A stretch of 15,477 nt of DNA from Planctomycetota bacterium (GTDB lineage: Bacteria; Planctomycetota; Phycisphaerae; UBA1845; CAIVHJ01). The stretch covers positions 1 through 15,477 of the forward strand of contig JACZTW010000049.1 in the NCBI GenBank assembly GCA_022573485.1. Direction: 5' to 3'. The stretch's first letter is position 1. Every line of letters begins with the position of its first letter. A model generated the notes under the pieces. The model had not been told where the DNA came from. It was given only the letters and a program-made list of their open reading frames with translations, and did not search any database. Shown here piece by piece: positions 6,126 to 15,457 of the stretch. Position numbers and translations under genes: made by a program.

Positions 6126-7679
6126 CTACGCCTTCAGTTGTTCGAGAGCGACTTCGTGCATCAGGGATCGCGGCGCTTCGTAGCTGGTCAAGGCCGTGAA
6201 CTGCAGCGCCGCCTGATCGACGAACAACTCCAAACCGCCGACGGTTCGACAGCCACGAGCTTCGGCGTCGGCGAGCAACTTCGTCTTGACCGGATTGTAG
6301 ATCGCGTCAAACACAACGCTCTCGGCATGGATTTGCTCGGGCCGAACCGGCGAGCGGTCTGCCGCCGACCACATCCCCACCGTCGTGCAGTTGATCAGCA
6401 CGTCTCCGGTGAGTTTCGTTTCCTCATTCAATGTTTCGGCCGTGCAGTCGAACGCCTCGGCCAACACTTTTGCGTTGTCCAGCGTACGGTTGTGGATCGT
6501 TACCGGCGCGCGTATCAACCGCAGACCCGCCACCACCGAGCGCGCCAACCCGCCCGCGCCCAGCACATCGAACCGCCGCTCCGCCAGTTCGGGCACATCG
6601 CACTCCAGCGCTTGCGTCAACCAGTTGAGCGCGGCTTGATAGTCCGTGTTCCAGCCCTGGACGTTGTCTTCGCCGAAGCGAATCGTATTGACCGACTCCG
6701 TACGGCGCGAAATTGGATCGAGGTCTTCCTCCGTCAAGAGGAAGGCATTGTGCTTGTGGGGCGAGGTCACGCTGAATCCGCGGATGTCCAGCCACGGCCG
6801 ATCCGCCACGGCGCGGATGAAATCCGCAAACGCGAAGCCGTCGTTCTCAATACGAAAGGGCAGATACACGGCGTTGAGCTTGCAGGCGGCCAGCGCGGCA
6901 TTGTGTACGTGCGGGCTCAGCGAGTGCGCCACTGGATCACCGATCAGGCCGTAGACCGCCGTCTCGCGATCGATCGACTTCCAGTGATACAGCCGCATCA
7001 TTTCGTCCAGCGTCGGCTGCCCCGGAGCTGTCTCTTCGCCTCGGCGCAGCGCGCAATAAGTCACCGGGCAGCCCAGCTTCTTGCCGAGGATCCGCGAAGC
7101 CAAACCCTCCGGCTCGACACAGAAGACGATCGCCCGTCGCGCCCGCGACTGCAGCAGGTCGAAGGCCTCGAAATTGTCGTTCGCGTTCCGCGCCCGCCAG
7201 ACCAGCTTGATGAGTTCCGCCGGCGTGTCACACATGTCCAGGAACTTCCGTTCCAGTGTCGGCGGTCGTTGCTCGAGATGATGTTCACTGAGGATCAGTC
7301 CGTCCCAGCGGTCATCCTCGCCGGCCGATGCCATCAGCCGGGCTTTGTCGCGCATCTCGTCCGAGCGCGCGAAGCAGGCGTACTCGAAGTCGACATATCG
7401 CGGCCTCAGTCCGCCCGCCCACAACAACGTGCTCACGCGTGTGGCGGTGTCGCCGTCGTGAACCCCGCCCTGATCCACAGGCCGGAAGCTGACGATCAGC
7501 CGCTCGGCGTTTTTCCTGAACCACTCTTCGAGTCCAGTAAGGCGATCCAGCTCACCGGGCTTGAGGTAATCCAGCCGCAGCTCGACCAGATCCGCGCCGC
7601 CGGACATGGCAGTCGCGTAGTCCTGCTGCATTTCCGCGAGGGTTGAGCAATTGAGTGAGACGCAAAGATCCAATGACAT
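6126..7679 (-). CDS. aroDE: Bifunctional 3-dehydroquinate dehydratase / shikimate dehydrogenase
   Basis: Converts 3-dehydroquinate to 3-dehydroshikimate (type I dehydratase, residues about 1-230) and then to shikimate with NADPH (dehydrogenase, about 241-517). The dehydratase half keeps ELRLD (Glu33, Arg35), Arg66 in VSFRPVDQGG, His133, the Schiff-base Lys158 in ELIKLV, Arg196 and the APGQ loop (Gln221). The dehydrogenase half has GDPVAHSLSP (Ser253/Ser255), VTSPHK with catalytic Lys309, SVNT (329-332), NTD with Asp346, the nucleotide loop GAGGLAR (374-380) and Gln489. All key residues of both halves are visible, so both activities are expected. The 517-residue length equals the sum of the two families. 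The ATG at 7679 was chosen because upstream codons to 7937 lack any family resemblance; its ribosome site (AGGA) is close and weak. The same domain order occurs in plants and chlamydiae. Confidence 0.93.
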   Translation of the reverse strand: MSLDLCVSLNCSTLAEMQQDYATAMSGGADLVELRLDYLKPGELDRLTGLEEWFRKNAERLIVSFRPVDQGGVHDGDTATRVSTLLWAGGLRPRYVDFEYACFARSDEMRDKARLMASAGEDDRWDGLILSEHHLEQRPPTLERKFLDMCDTPAELIKLVWRARNANDNFEAFDLLQSRARRAIVFCVEPEGLASRILGKKLGCPVTYCALRRGEETAPGQPTLDEMMRLYHWKSIDRETAVYGLIGDPVAHSLSPHVHNAALAACKLNAVYLPFRIENDGFAFADFIRAVADRPWLDIRGFSVTSPHKHNAFLLTEEDLDPISRRTESVNTIRFGEDNVQGWNTDYQAALNWLTQALECDVPELAERRFDVLGAGGLARSVVAGLRLIRAPVTIHNRTLDNAKVLAEAFDCTAETLNEETKLTGDVLINCTTVGMWSAADRSPVRPEQIHAESVVFDAIYNPVKTKLLADAEARGCRTVGGLELFVDQAALQFTALTSYEAPRSLMHEVALEQLKA

Positions 7680-8049
7680 CGTCCTGTCGTGTCGATCGGC
7701 AATCGACTCGGTCGCATTATCGGTGCTTGCTCCGTTAGCCCGTTCTAATGGAACTCCGGAGCGATCGCAAGCACTCTCTGCTTGGCGCATGTGCAAGCAG
7801 CGTGCTGAAGTGCGGCCTGCAGGCCAACCGCCTTCGCGGGCCTGCACGCGCCAATCATTAGAACTCCTGTCATCCCGGCTTTGCACTGACGCGGGCCTTG
7901 TGAGTATGATAACTGAAAGGGGCTTTGGGCCTCTCAATCACGGGCGGATCATGCCAACCCTCCCGGCGACATGCGGTGCAGGCCGTCGCAGCCACCTTAT
8001 CGAGTGGGGCGACAAGAGACGATCCGCGTAAGGAAGGAGAAGAAACAAC
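7680..8049. other. Divergent intergenic region between aroDE and the Asp-box gene
   Basis: This 370-base stretch separates two divergent genes and should carry both promoters. It holds a perfect 12-bp palindrome, GGCCTGCAGGCC (7814-7825), which resembles the core of the REP-like hairpins at 9823 and 15388. It also holds a candidate + strand promoter at 7881-7910. I see no gene here and no clear - strand promoter for aroDE. Confidence 0.5.
7881..7910 (+). promoter_or_regulatory. Candidate promoter of the Asp-box gene
   Basis: TTGCAC (7881-7886) and TATGAT (7905-7910) are separated by 18 bases, with a 5 of 6 match at the -10 and a poorer -35. It would give a leader of about 130 bases before the ATG at 8050. 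It is a motif match only. Confidence 0.35.
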
Positions 8050-9717
8050 ATGAGAGCGTACGGTGTTCTCGCTCTGTGCGTCAGCGTACTCATTCACTCC
8101 GGCGGGGCGATCGCCCAGGACGCAGTGTCCCTTGAGGCGGGTCCGCCGGCCCTGCGCCTGGAACAGCACAACGATCCCTATTTGCCGACGCCGCCCCAGC
8201 CGCCTCGGCGGCACATCATGGGCGGCGGGCCGGTGACGCGAGGCCCGTTCATCAGTTACCAAGTGAACGTCGACGCGTTCGGCAACAACCTCATCGGCGA
8301 CGCCGGCAACGAACCCTCGATTGCGATCAATCCGACCAATCCGGCCAACATCGTCATTGGCTGGCGACAGTTCGACAACGTCAACTCCAACTTCCGGCAG
8401 GCCGGCAGAGCCTACAGCTTTGACGGCGGCCTGACTTGGACGAACACCGGTGTGCATACACCGGGCGTGTTCCGCAGCGATCCAGTGCTCGATTCGGACA
8501 ACGACGGTAACATCTACTACTACAGCCTCAAGATCGACTTCTTTTGCGACATGTTCAAGTCGTCTGACGGCGGCGTGAGCTGGGTGGGTCCGACGCCGGC
8601 CTTCGGCGGCGACAAAGCCTGGATGACAGTGGATAAGACCGGCGGTGTCGGAGAGGGCAACATCTATGTCGCCTGGAGCACCGCCGGCAACAACTATTTC
8701 CCCAATCAATTCACGCGCTCGCTGGACGGCGGCCAAACTTGGCCCAATCTGGTACAGATACCGCCCGAGCGGCCGCGCTGGGGCACGCTGACGGTGGACC
8801 CGCCCGGCGATCTCTACGTCTGCGGAACCAACAGCGGTAGTCTGTGGGTGGCCAAGTCCACCAACGCTAAGTTTGCTACCCCATCGCTGACGTTTGACTT
8901 CACGGTCGAGGTGGATCTGGGCGGGCTGCTGCTGGTCTTCGAGGGCGACGGCACCCCCAACCCCGCGGGTCTGCTCGGCCAAATGTGGGTCGCGTCGGAT
9001 CACTCCGGCGGCCCGACCGACGGCCACATCTACATCCTCGCCACGGTGGACGTGCAGGGTCCGGACCCGGAGGACGCCATGTTCGCCCGCAGCGAGGACG
9101 GCGGGCTGACCTGGAGCGCGCCAATTCGCGTCAACGATGATTCGTCCCAGACGAACGCTTGGCAGTGGTTCGGCACCATGTCCGTGGCGCCCAACGGTCG
9201 CATCGACGCGATCTGGAACGACACACGAAACACCAATCAAGCGAATCTCAGTGAACTGTACTATGCCTATTCCCTCGACGCTGGCGAAACTTGGTCGATC
9301 AATGTGCCCGCGAGTCCTGTGTTCGATAGTCACGTCGGCTGGCCGCAGCAGAACAAGCTCGGCGACTATTACGACATGATCTCCGACAACGCCGCCGCCA
9401 ACTTGGCCTACGCCGCGACCTTCAACGACGAGCAGGACGTCTACTTCCTACGCCTGGGCGACTGCAACGACAACGGCACGCACGACGGTGAGGAACTCGC
9501 CGACGGCTCGGCGTTCGACAACGACGCCAACGGCATCCTCGACCAGTGCGAGTGCTTCGCCGATCTCGACGGCGACGGCACGGTGGGCGCCGCCGACCTG
9601 GCCATGCTGCTGGGCAGTTGGGGCCCATGCGCCGGCTGCCCCGCCGATTTCAACGGCGACGGCACCGTCGGTGCTTTCGATCTTGCACAGCTCCTCGGCA
9701 GTTGGGGAGCGTGTTAG
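8050..9717 (+). CDS. Secreted Asp-box (BNR) repeat protein with dockerin-like C-terminus
   Basis: A 555-residue exported protein. The signal peptide covers residues 1-23, with likely cleavage after AIA-Q or just before it. Five Asp-boxes of the S-x-D-x-G-x-T-W type mark a sialidase-like beta-propeller: 123-130, 171-178, 224-231, 348-355 and 408-415. After the propeller come calcium-type loops (DCNDNGTHDG at 471-480, DNDANGILDQCEC at 490-502) and two dockerin-like modules (505-526 and 533-553), each ending LLGSWG. I do not see the FRIP motif or arginine triad of true sialidases, so catalysis is not claimed; a carbohydrate-binding or surface role is as likely. The ATG at 8050 has GGAAGGAG ending 10 bases upstream. 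The ending DFNGDGTVGAFDLAQLLGSW is the same module type as in the zinc-ribbon protein of this window. Confidence 0.87.
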   Translation: MRAYGVLALCVSVLIHSGGAIAQDAVSLEAGPPALRLEQHNDPYLPTPPQPPRRHIMGGGPVTRGPFISYQVNVDAFGNNLIGDAGNEPSIAINPTNPANIVIGWRQFDNVNSNFRQAGRAYSFDGGLTWTNTGVHTPGVFRSDPVLDSDNDGNIYYYSLKIDFFCDMFKSSDGGVSWVGPTPAFGGDKAWMTVDKTGGVGEGNIYVAWSTAGNNYFPNQFTRSLDGGQTWPNLVQIPPERPRWGTLTVDPPGDLYVCGTNSGSLWVAKSTNAKFATPSLTFDFTVEVDLGGLLLVFEGDGTPNPAGLLGQMWVASDHSGGPTDGHIYILATVDVQGPDPEDAMFARSEDGGLTWSAPIRVNDDSSQTNAWQWFGTMSVAPNGRIDAIWNDTRNTNQANLSELYYAYSLDAGETWSINVPASPVFDSHVGWPQQNKLGDYYDMISDNAAANLAYAATFNDEQDVYFLRLGDCNDNGTHDGEELADGSAFDNDANGILDQCECFADLDGDGTVGAADLAMLLGSWGPCAGCPADFNGDGTVGAFDLAQLLGSWGAC

Positions 9718-9752
9718 GACTGAGTGCTGAGTGCTGAGGACTGAGTGCTGAG
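9718..9752. repeat. Five heptamers starting at the base after the Asp-box stop
   Basis: Units are GACTGAG (9718), TGCTGAG (9725), TGCTGAG (9732), GACTGAG (9739) and TGCTGAG (9746). There are no gaps, and the first begins immediately after the TAG at 9715-9717. A partial GCTGCTG follows. Confidence 0.88.
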
Positions 9753-9771
9753 GCTGCTGCCCACAACTGAG

Positions 9772-9791
9772 CCGGGCCCTTTAGGGTCCGG
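9772..9791. terminator. Hairpin between convergent genes
   Basis: CCGGGCCC (9772-9779) pairs with GGGTCCGG (9784-9791) around a TTTA loop: eight pairs including one G-U. It lies between the ends of the Asp-box gene and clpB. No T-run follows on the + strand, so it would be a weak intrinsic terminator; use in both directions is possible. Confidence 0.5.
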
Positions 9792-9793
9792 AC

Positions 9794-9811
9794 CGAATCC
9801 GAGAAGATTCG
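9794..9811. terminator. Second small hairpin in the convergent gap
   Basis: CGAATC (9794-9799) pairs with GATTCG (9806-9811) around a six-base loop. It follows the larger hairpin directly, so the 170-base convergent gap is a chain of three stems. Its role in termination is inferred from position only. Confidence 0.35.
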
Positions 9812-9822
9812 CTCATGGGTCC

Positions 9823-9847
9823 GCAGCCTGAAGGCCGCGGCTCCTTG
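9823..9847. repeat. REP-like hairpin element, copy 1
   Basis: A GC-rich stem-loop with a GA turn (CCT-GA-AGG core) followed by CGCGGCTCCTTG. It matches copy 2 at 15388-15412 in 22 of 25 positions. Two of the three differences are a G-C to C-G swap on opposite sides of the stem, so pairing is kept. It lies 41 bases beyond the clpB stop. Confidence 0.6.
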
Positions 9848-9887
9848 TCATTGTTATGTTCGTGGTCCCCGCCACCACCAGCCACCC

Positions 9888-12494
<2,607 letters not shown>

Positions 12495-12503
12495 GGTGGT
12501 CCA

Positions 12504-12538
12504 GTCGTAAGTAGTAAGTCGTAAGCAGTAAGCCGGAA
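12504..12538. repeat. Five heptamers just upstream of clpB
   Basis: On the + strand the units are GTCGTAA (12504), GTAGTAA (12511), GTCGTAA (12518), GCAGTAA (12525) and a decayed GCCGGAA (12532). On the clpB strand they read as GACTTAC-type repeats ending 9 bases before the start codon. Unlike the other three arrays this one is at a gene's 5' end. Confidence 0.82.
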
Positions 12539-12584
12539 TGACCTTCCACTTCCTACGCTTCTGGGTGCCGGGTTTCAGGGGCCG

Positions 12585-12622
12585 ACGCTCCGGTACGCCA
12601 GTGGACACCGTGCAAGGAGCGT
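12585..12622 (-). other. Possible stem-loop in the clpB leader
   Basis: ACGCTCC (12585-12591) pairs with GGAGCGT (12616-12622), with an inner GGT/ACC (12592-12594, 12607-12609). If transcription starts near 12625 it would sit at the head of the clpB mRNA, about 90 bases before the start codon. A regulatory role is speculative. Confidence 0.25.
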
Positions 12623-12696
12623 TCCGTCGCTCATAATCGTGTAACTCATTCATTTGCAATCAGTTACAACTTGCCATGTTCCGTTGAACACTGCCG

Positions 12697-12718
12697 TTTT
12701 GGCATGATTTTGCCAAAA
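12697..12718. promoter_or_regulatory. Perfect 8-bp palindromic hairpin, TTTTGGCA-N6-TGCCAAAA
   Basis: TTTTGGCA (12697-12704) and TGCCAAAA (12711-12718) are exact complements around TGATTT. It could be a repressor site or a terminator stem. It lies about 200 bases upstream of the clpB start and 340 bases before the TA operator. Nothing links it to either gene beyond position. Confidence 0.4.
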
Positions 12719-13051
12719 TGGGGCGTCTCTGCTCGCTCCACTGGCATGCAACCGCCCGTTTCGCTATTCTGCGGGTGCTCTCATGCCAACTGTTCCGTTT
12801 TCGAGGCTTCAAATCGACTCGTTCTCCTTGCAGGACATTGCCTTGCGCTAAAATGGCTTTGTTCGGCCACTGGGCTTTCACGCACCGCTCCACAGCTCCG
12901 CCACGCCAACCGCGCACCCCGCTGCGCGCCGCATTCCTACTTCCCATACTTGTCCGGCGCGCTATCGGACCGTCTTTATCACCTCGATCCGACGCGAGAG
13001 CGGTGCTCGATTGCCGGCTCTAGGCCACCGGTGCGACGATAGAAGTGAATA

Positions 13052-13101
13052 CCCAAAATGGGAATAATCTATTTGCCCAAAGACCCATTATGGGTTATAC
13101 T
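13052..13101 (+). promoter_or_regulatory. Promoter and twin operator of the toxin-antitoxin operon
   Basis: Two near-identical palindromes, CCCAAAATGGG (13052-13062) and CCCATTATGGG (13084-13094), start 32 bp apart, about three helical turns. A promoter fits between and over them: -35 TTGCCC (13073-13078), 17-base spacer, -10 TATACT (13096-13101). The second palindrome fills the spacer, so a bound protein would block RNA polymerase. The predicted start near 13108 gives a short leader ending at the GGGAGG ribosome site (13116-13121). This is the layout expected for antitoxin autoregulation. Confidence 0.75.
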
Positions 13102-13130
13102 TGATTATTGGTTGTGGGAGGTATGACGCG

Positions 13131-13409
13131 ATGGCAGATGCTGTGACCAAAGCGGTGGACAGCCGAGGGCGATTGAACTTGGGCGCGCGGTTTGCAGGCC
13201 GGCACGTGATTGTACGTGAGGATGGCCCGACGAAAGTCGTGATCGAGTTGGCGGTGGTGGTGCCACAACGCGAGGCGTGGCTGTGGAGCAACCCGGAGGC
13301 GCTCGATTCGATAACGAAGGGTATCGAGCAGGCGACCAAAGGGCAGTTCGCAGAGAACCCGCCGGACTTGCAAGCGGACCAGACATTGGCGGATGAGCTT
13401 GAGGACTGA
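13131..13409 (+). CDS. Antitoxin, AbrB/MazE-like N-terminus
   Basis: A 92-residue protein, the likely antitoxin of the pair. Residues 5-45 (VTKAVDSRGRLNLGARFAGRHVIV, then TKVVIELAVVVP) look like a swapped-hairpin AbrB/MazE-type DNA-binding fold, suited to the palindromes just upstream. Residues 46-92 are helical then acidic (ADELED at the end), as in the toxin-wrapping tails of antitoxins. The ATG at 13131 has GGGAGG 9 bases upstream; an ATG at 13123 is in another frame. Its stop TGA (13407-13409) abuts the toxin ATG with no gap, so translation should be coupled. The TA role is inferred from fold resemblance, operon form and operator; neutralisation is not proved by sequence. Confidence 0.75.
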   Translation: MADAVTKAVDSRGRLNLGARFAGRHVIVREDGPTKVVIELAVVVPQREAWLWSNPEALDSITKGIEQATKGQFAENPPDLQADQTLADELED

Positions 13410-13760
13410 ATGGCCTTCTCGCCGCACTGGTCAGTCGAAGCGCTGGAAACATACAACCGGCTGAAGCGGAGCGCTGAAGCCGCTCTGGAACACCGCCGGA
13501 AGTCGCGCAAGAGCAAATCCAGCAAGGCCGAAGGACTGTTCAAACAAGTCCACAAGTGCATCACGCTCCTGCTTGAGAACCCCAGACATCCCGGCTTGCA
13601 AACCCACGAGTTTCATTCCCTGCAACACCCATACGACAGAAATGCCAAGGTCTTCGAAGCATACGTGCAACAGAAAACGCCGGCAGCCTACCGCCTGTTC
13701 TGGTGCTACGGTCCGAAGCAGGGAGAGATCACGATCCTGTCAATCACACTGCATCCGTGA
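13410..13760 (+). CDS. RelE/ParE-like toxin
   Basis: A 116-residue basic protein, the likely toxin partner. Residues 7-60 are helical with a Lys/Arg/Ser-rich stretch (29-40). The C-terminal half (80-115) gives the RelE/ParE strand pattern: VFEAYVQQ, AAYRLFWCYG, EITILSITLHP. Arg95 and the final His115 are candidates for active or contact residues. Length is slightly above the usual 85-105 residues. The ribosome site GAGG (13401-13404) lies inside the antitoxin's last codons, 5 bases before the ATG. RelE members cut mRNA on the ribosome and ParE members poison gyrase; the sequence alone does not decide between them. Confidence 0.75.
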   Translation: MAFSPHWSVEALETYNRLKRSAEAALEHRRKSRKSKSSKAEGLFKQVHKCITLLLENPRHPGLQTHEFHSLQHPYDRNAKVFEAYVQQKTPAAYRLFWCYGPKQGEITILSITLHP

Positions 13761-13840
13761 ATCCAAAATATGGAGGCGTCAGGACAACCGACGAGTTTTG
13801 CGCGATCCATAATTGATGGTTTCTCCCGCCGAAGAGAAGA

Positions 13841-13858
13841 CCCGCAGCATGCGGCGGG
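13841..13858 (+). terminator. Possible terminator stem after the TA operon
   Basis: CCCGC (13841-13845) pairs with GCGGG (13854-13858) around an eight-base loop, or alternatively CCGCA pairs with TGCGG around GCA. It lies 80 bases after the toxin stop and before the cytochrome gene. Only a short TATATATG follows, so it is weak. Confidence 0.25.
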
Positions 13859-13963
13859 CTATATATGTCTCGTTTGGGCTGCGCGAGTGGATCGGAAGGG
13901 AAAGAAACTCGCACGTGCGATTTCTGGCGGGTACACTGCACGCCCAGTGAAAGGTCGGGCGTG

Positions 13964-15457
13964 ATGGGTGTGGATCTGCCTTATTATTATCCGATCAACG
14001 ACTTCGGCCCGGTGATGAAAGGGATGGTCATCGGCGGGCTGGGGATCGTACACGTCTTTCTGGCGCAGTTCGCCATCGGCGGCGGGGCGATCATGTGCTA
14101 CTTCCAGTGGCTCGCGCACACCGGCCGATGCGCGGCGGCGCAGCAGTTTCTGGACAGCTATTTCAAGTTCCTGGTGCTGATCAGCTTCGTGCTCGGGGCC
14201 TTGACCGGCGTGGGCATGTGGTTCGCGGCGATCCAAATCAGCCCGCGCACCATCGGACTGATGGTGCACGAATTCCATTGGGTCTGGGCGATCGAGTGGA
14301 CGTTCTTCGCGCTGGAGGTCGTCGCGGGTTACATGTTTTATCGCTACGGCGGACTCTTGCTCAATCGCCGGCGCATGCAATTGTTGCTGATTTATACTGC
14401 GGCGGCTTGGTTCAGCTTGTTCTGGATCAACGGCATCCTGTCGTGGCAGCTCACCCCGGGCGCGTGGACGGCCGACGGGAAGGTGTGGTCCGGTTTCTTC
14501 AATACCAGCTTCTGGCCTTCGTTGTTTTATCGCTCCGTCACGTCGCTGACCATCGCGTCTCTGGCGGCCTGCGTGGTGATCAATACCATGACCGGGCTGG
14601 ACGTGGAGCGGAAGCGACAATTGATCAATCGCGCCGCGCATCTGCTGGCGCCGATGGTGCTGATGCCGGCGCTGGGCGTGTGGTATCTGCAGGCCATCCC
14701 CGCCGACAGCCGCTCGTGGCTGCTGGGCGGCAGCCCAGCCATGACAATGTTTGTCGCGTTGAGCGTGGGCGCCTCGCTGTTGATCGGCCTGTATGCGATC
14801 GTGGCGTTGGTCTGGCAGCGTTTGTACATCAACGGCGCCACCGCAGCGCTGCTCTGCGCCCTGGCTTTGGCGGCCACCGCCGGTGGTGAGTTCGTGCGCG
14901 AGGGTTCACGCAAGCCTTACACCGTTCGCCAGACGCTCTATGCCAACTCGATCACACGGGAGGAAGTCGTGCGCCTGCGCGCGGTCGGCTCAGTCACCGC
15001 GGATCCCTATCCATTGCGCAATGCCGGCGCGTATCTGAACGATCAACTCCGCCTCGGAGCGCGCGTTTATCGCTTTCAATGCAGCGTGTGTCACACAGTT
15101 TCGGGCGCCAACGGCTTGACCCACTTGACGGGGTCCTGGGCGCTCGATCAAAAGCGCATGAACATCGCCAAACTGCAATTCACCAAGCCGTTCATGCCGC
15201 CCTTCGCCGGCACTGCGGAGGAACTGGAAGCGCTGGTGCAGTATTTGACTTGGGAAAATGCGAGCCGGCCCAGCACGTGGGAAGCATCGAACGATCGAAC
15301 GGCGATCGCCAATATTGAGAAGTGGTTGATTGAAGCGGGTCCGGAAAGGGTGGGCGAGGGAGAGGTTCGTTCTGAGCGGGAATCCGCGCGGGCTGAAGCC
15401 CGCGGCTCCTTGGAGTCATCCGAAGTCTCATTTCCTTCAATGGGTGCGGATGAGTGA
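13964..15457 (+). CDS. Cytochrome bd subunit I-like protein fused to a cytochrome c domain
   Basis: Predicted 497-residue respiratory membrane protein. The N-terminal 300 residues have about eight transmembrane helices and resemble CydA: His30 in GIVHVFLAQFAIGGG matches the heme-ligand region near the N-terminus, TGVGMWFA (81-88) matches the GLTMEF-type segment, and AIE-WTFFALE keeps two membrane glutamates (Glu111, Glu118). No Q-loop insertion is seen, so the electron donor may not be quinol. Residues about 355-457 are a c-type cytochrome with CSVCH (373-377) and a likely Met411 distal ligand in FMPPF. Heme c should face the periplasm. Residues 460-497 are a ragged charged tail encoded by a REP-like repeat. 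The ATG at 13964 has AAAGG 9 bases upstream; GTG at 13961 is possible. The stop overlaps the next start, so a partner subunit likely follows. Confidence 0.82.
   Translation: MGVDLPYYYPINDFGPVMKGMVIGGLGIVHVFLAQFAIGGGAIMCYFQWLAHTGRCAAAQQFLDSYFKFLVLISFVLGALTGVGMWFAAIQISPRTIGLMVHEFHWVWAIEWTFFALEVVAGYMFYRYGGLLLNRRRMQLLLIYTAAAWFSLFWINGILSWQLTPGAWTADGKVWSGFFNTSFWPSLFYRSVTSLTIASLAACVVINTMTGLDVERKRQLINRAAHLLAPMVLMPALGVWYLQAIPADSRSWLLGGSPAMTMFVALSVGASLLIGLYAIVALVWQRLYINGATAALLCALALAATAGGEFVREGSRKPYTVRQTLYANSITREEVVRLRAVGSVTADPYPLRNAGAYLNDQLRLGARVYRFQCSVCHTVSGANGLTHLTGSWALDQKRMNIAKLQFTKPFMPPFAGTAEELEALVQYLTWENASRPSTWEASNDRTAIANIEKWLIEAGPERVGEGEVRSERESARAEARGSLESSEVSFPSMGADE
15388..15412. repeat. REP-like hairpin element, copy 2, inside the cytochrome gene
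   Basis: The stem CGCGGGCT-GA-AGCCCGCG (15387-15404) is perfectly paired except for the GA turn, and is followed by GCTCCTTG. It matches copy 1 at 9823-9847 in 22 of 25 bases with one compensatory pair. It is read through as part of the cytochrome C-terminal tail (around residues 475-483). Confidence 0.65.

Larger units (their letters stand above)
12539..13051. other. Long stretch without a recognised gene upstream of clpB and the TA pair
   Basis: About 510 bases between the clpB-side repeat and the toxin-antitoxin operator. Open frames exist on both strands (12718-13023 +, 12947-12660 -), but they lack ribosome sites and have low-complexity Arg/Pro/Ser composition, so I do not call them genes. 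The stretch holds a possible leader stem for clpB (12585-12622) and a clean hairpin (12697-12718). A weak - strand promoter candidate (TTGCAA 12659-12654, then TATGAG-like) could drive clpB. Confidence 0.45.

Noticed and set aside
7870..9333. Long - strand open frame opposite the Asp-box gene
   Set aside because: The + strand frame has a signal peptide, five Asp-boxes and a strong ribosome site; the opposite frame shows no family features.
8050..9717. Calling the Asp-box protein a sialidase
   Set aside because: Asp-boxes alone occur in many propellers; the FRIP motif and arginine triad needed for sialidase activity were not found.
12697..12718. Sigma-54 promoter (TGGCA ... TTGCC)
   Set aside because: The GG and GC dinucleotides are 11 bases apart on both strands, whereas sigma-54 needs a strict 12; the perfect dyad symmetry explains the match better.
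12660..13023. Small open frames on both strands upstream of the TA pair
   Set aside because: No ribosome sites and Arg/Pro/Ser-rich composition without a fold-like pattern; treated as noncoding.
13762..13776. Third TA operator (TCCAAAATATGGA) after the toxin
   Set aside because: The half-sites differ (TCCA/TGGA) and the spacer is five rather than three bases, so it is not the same site type.
13770..13964. Small + strand frame between the toxin and the cytochrome gene
   Set aside because: It has no ribosome site beyond chance, its sequence looks unstructured, and it runs into the cytochrome start.
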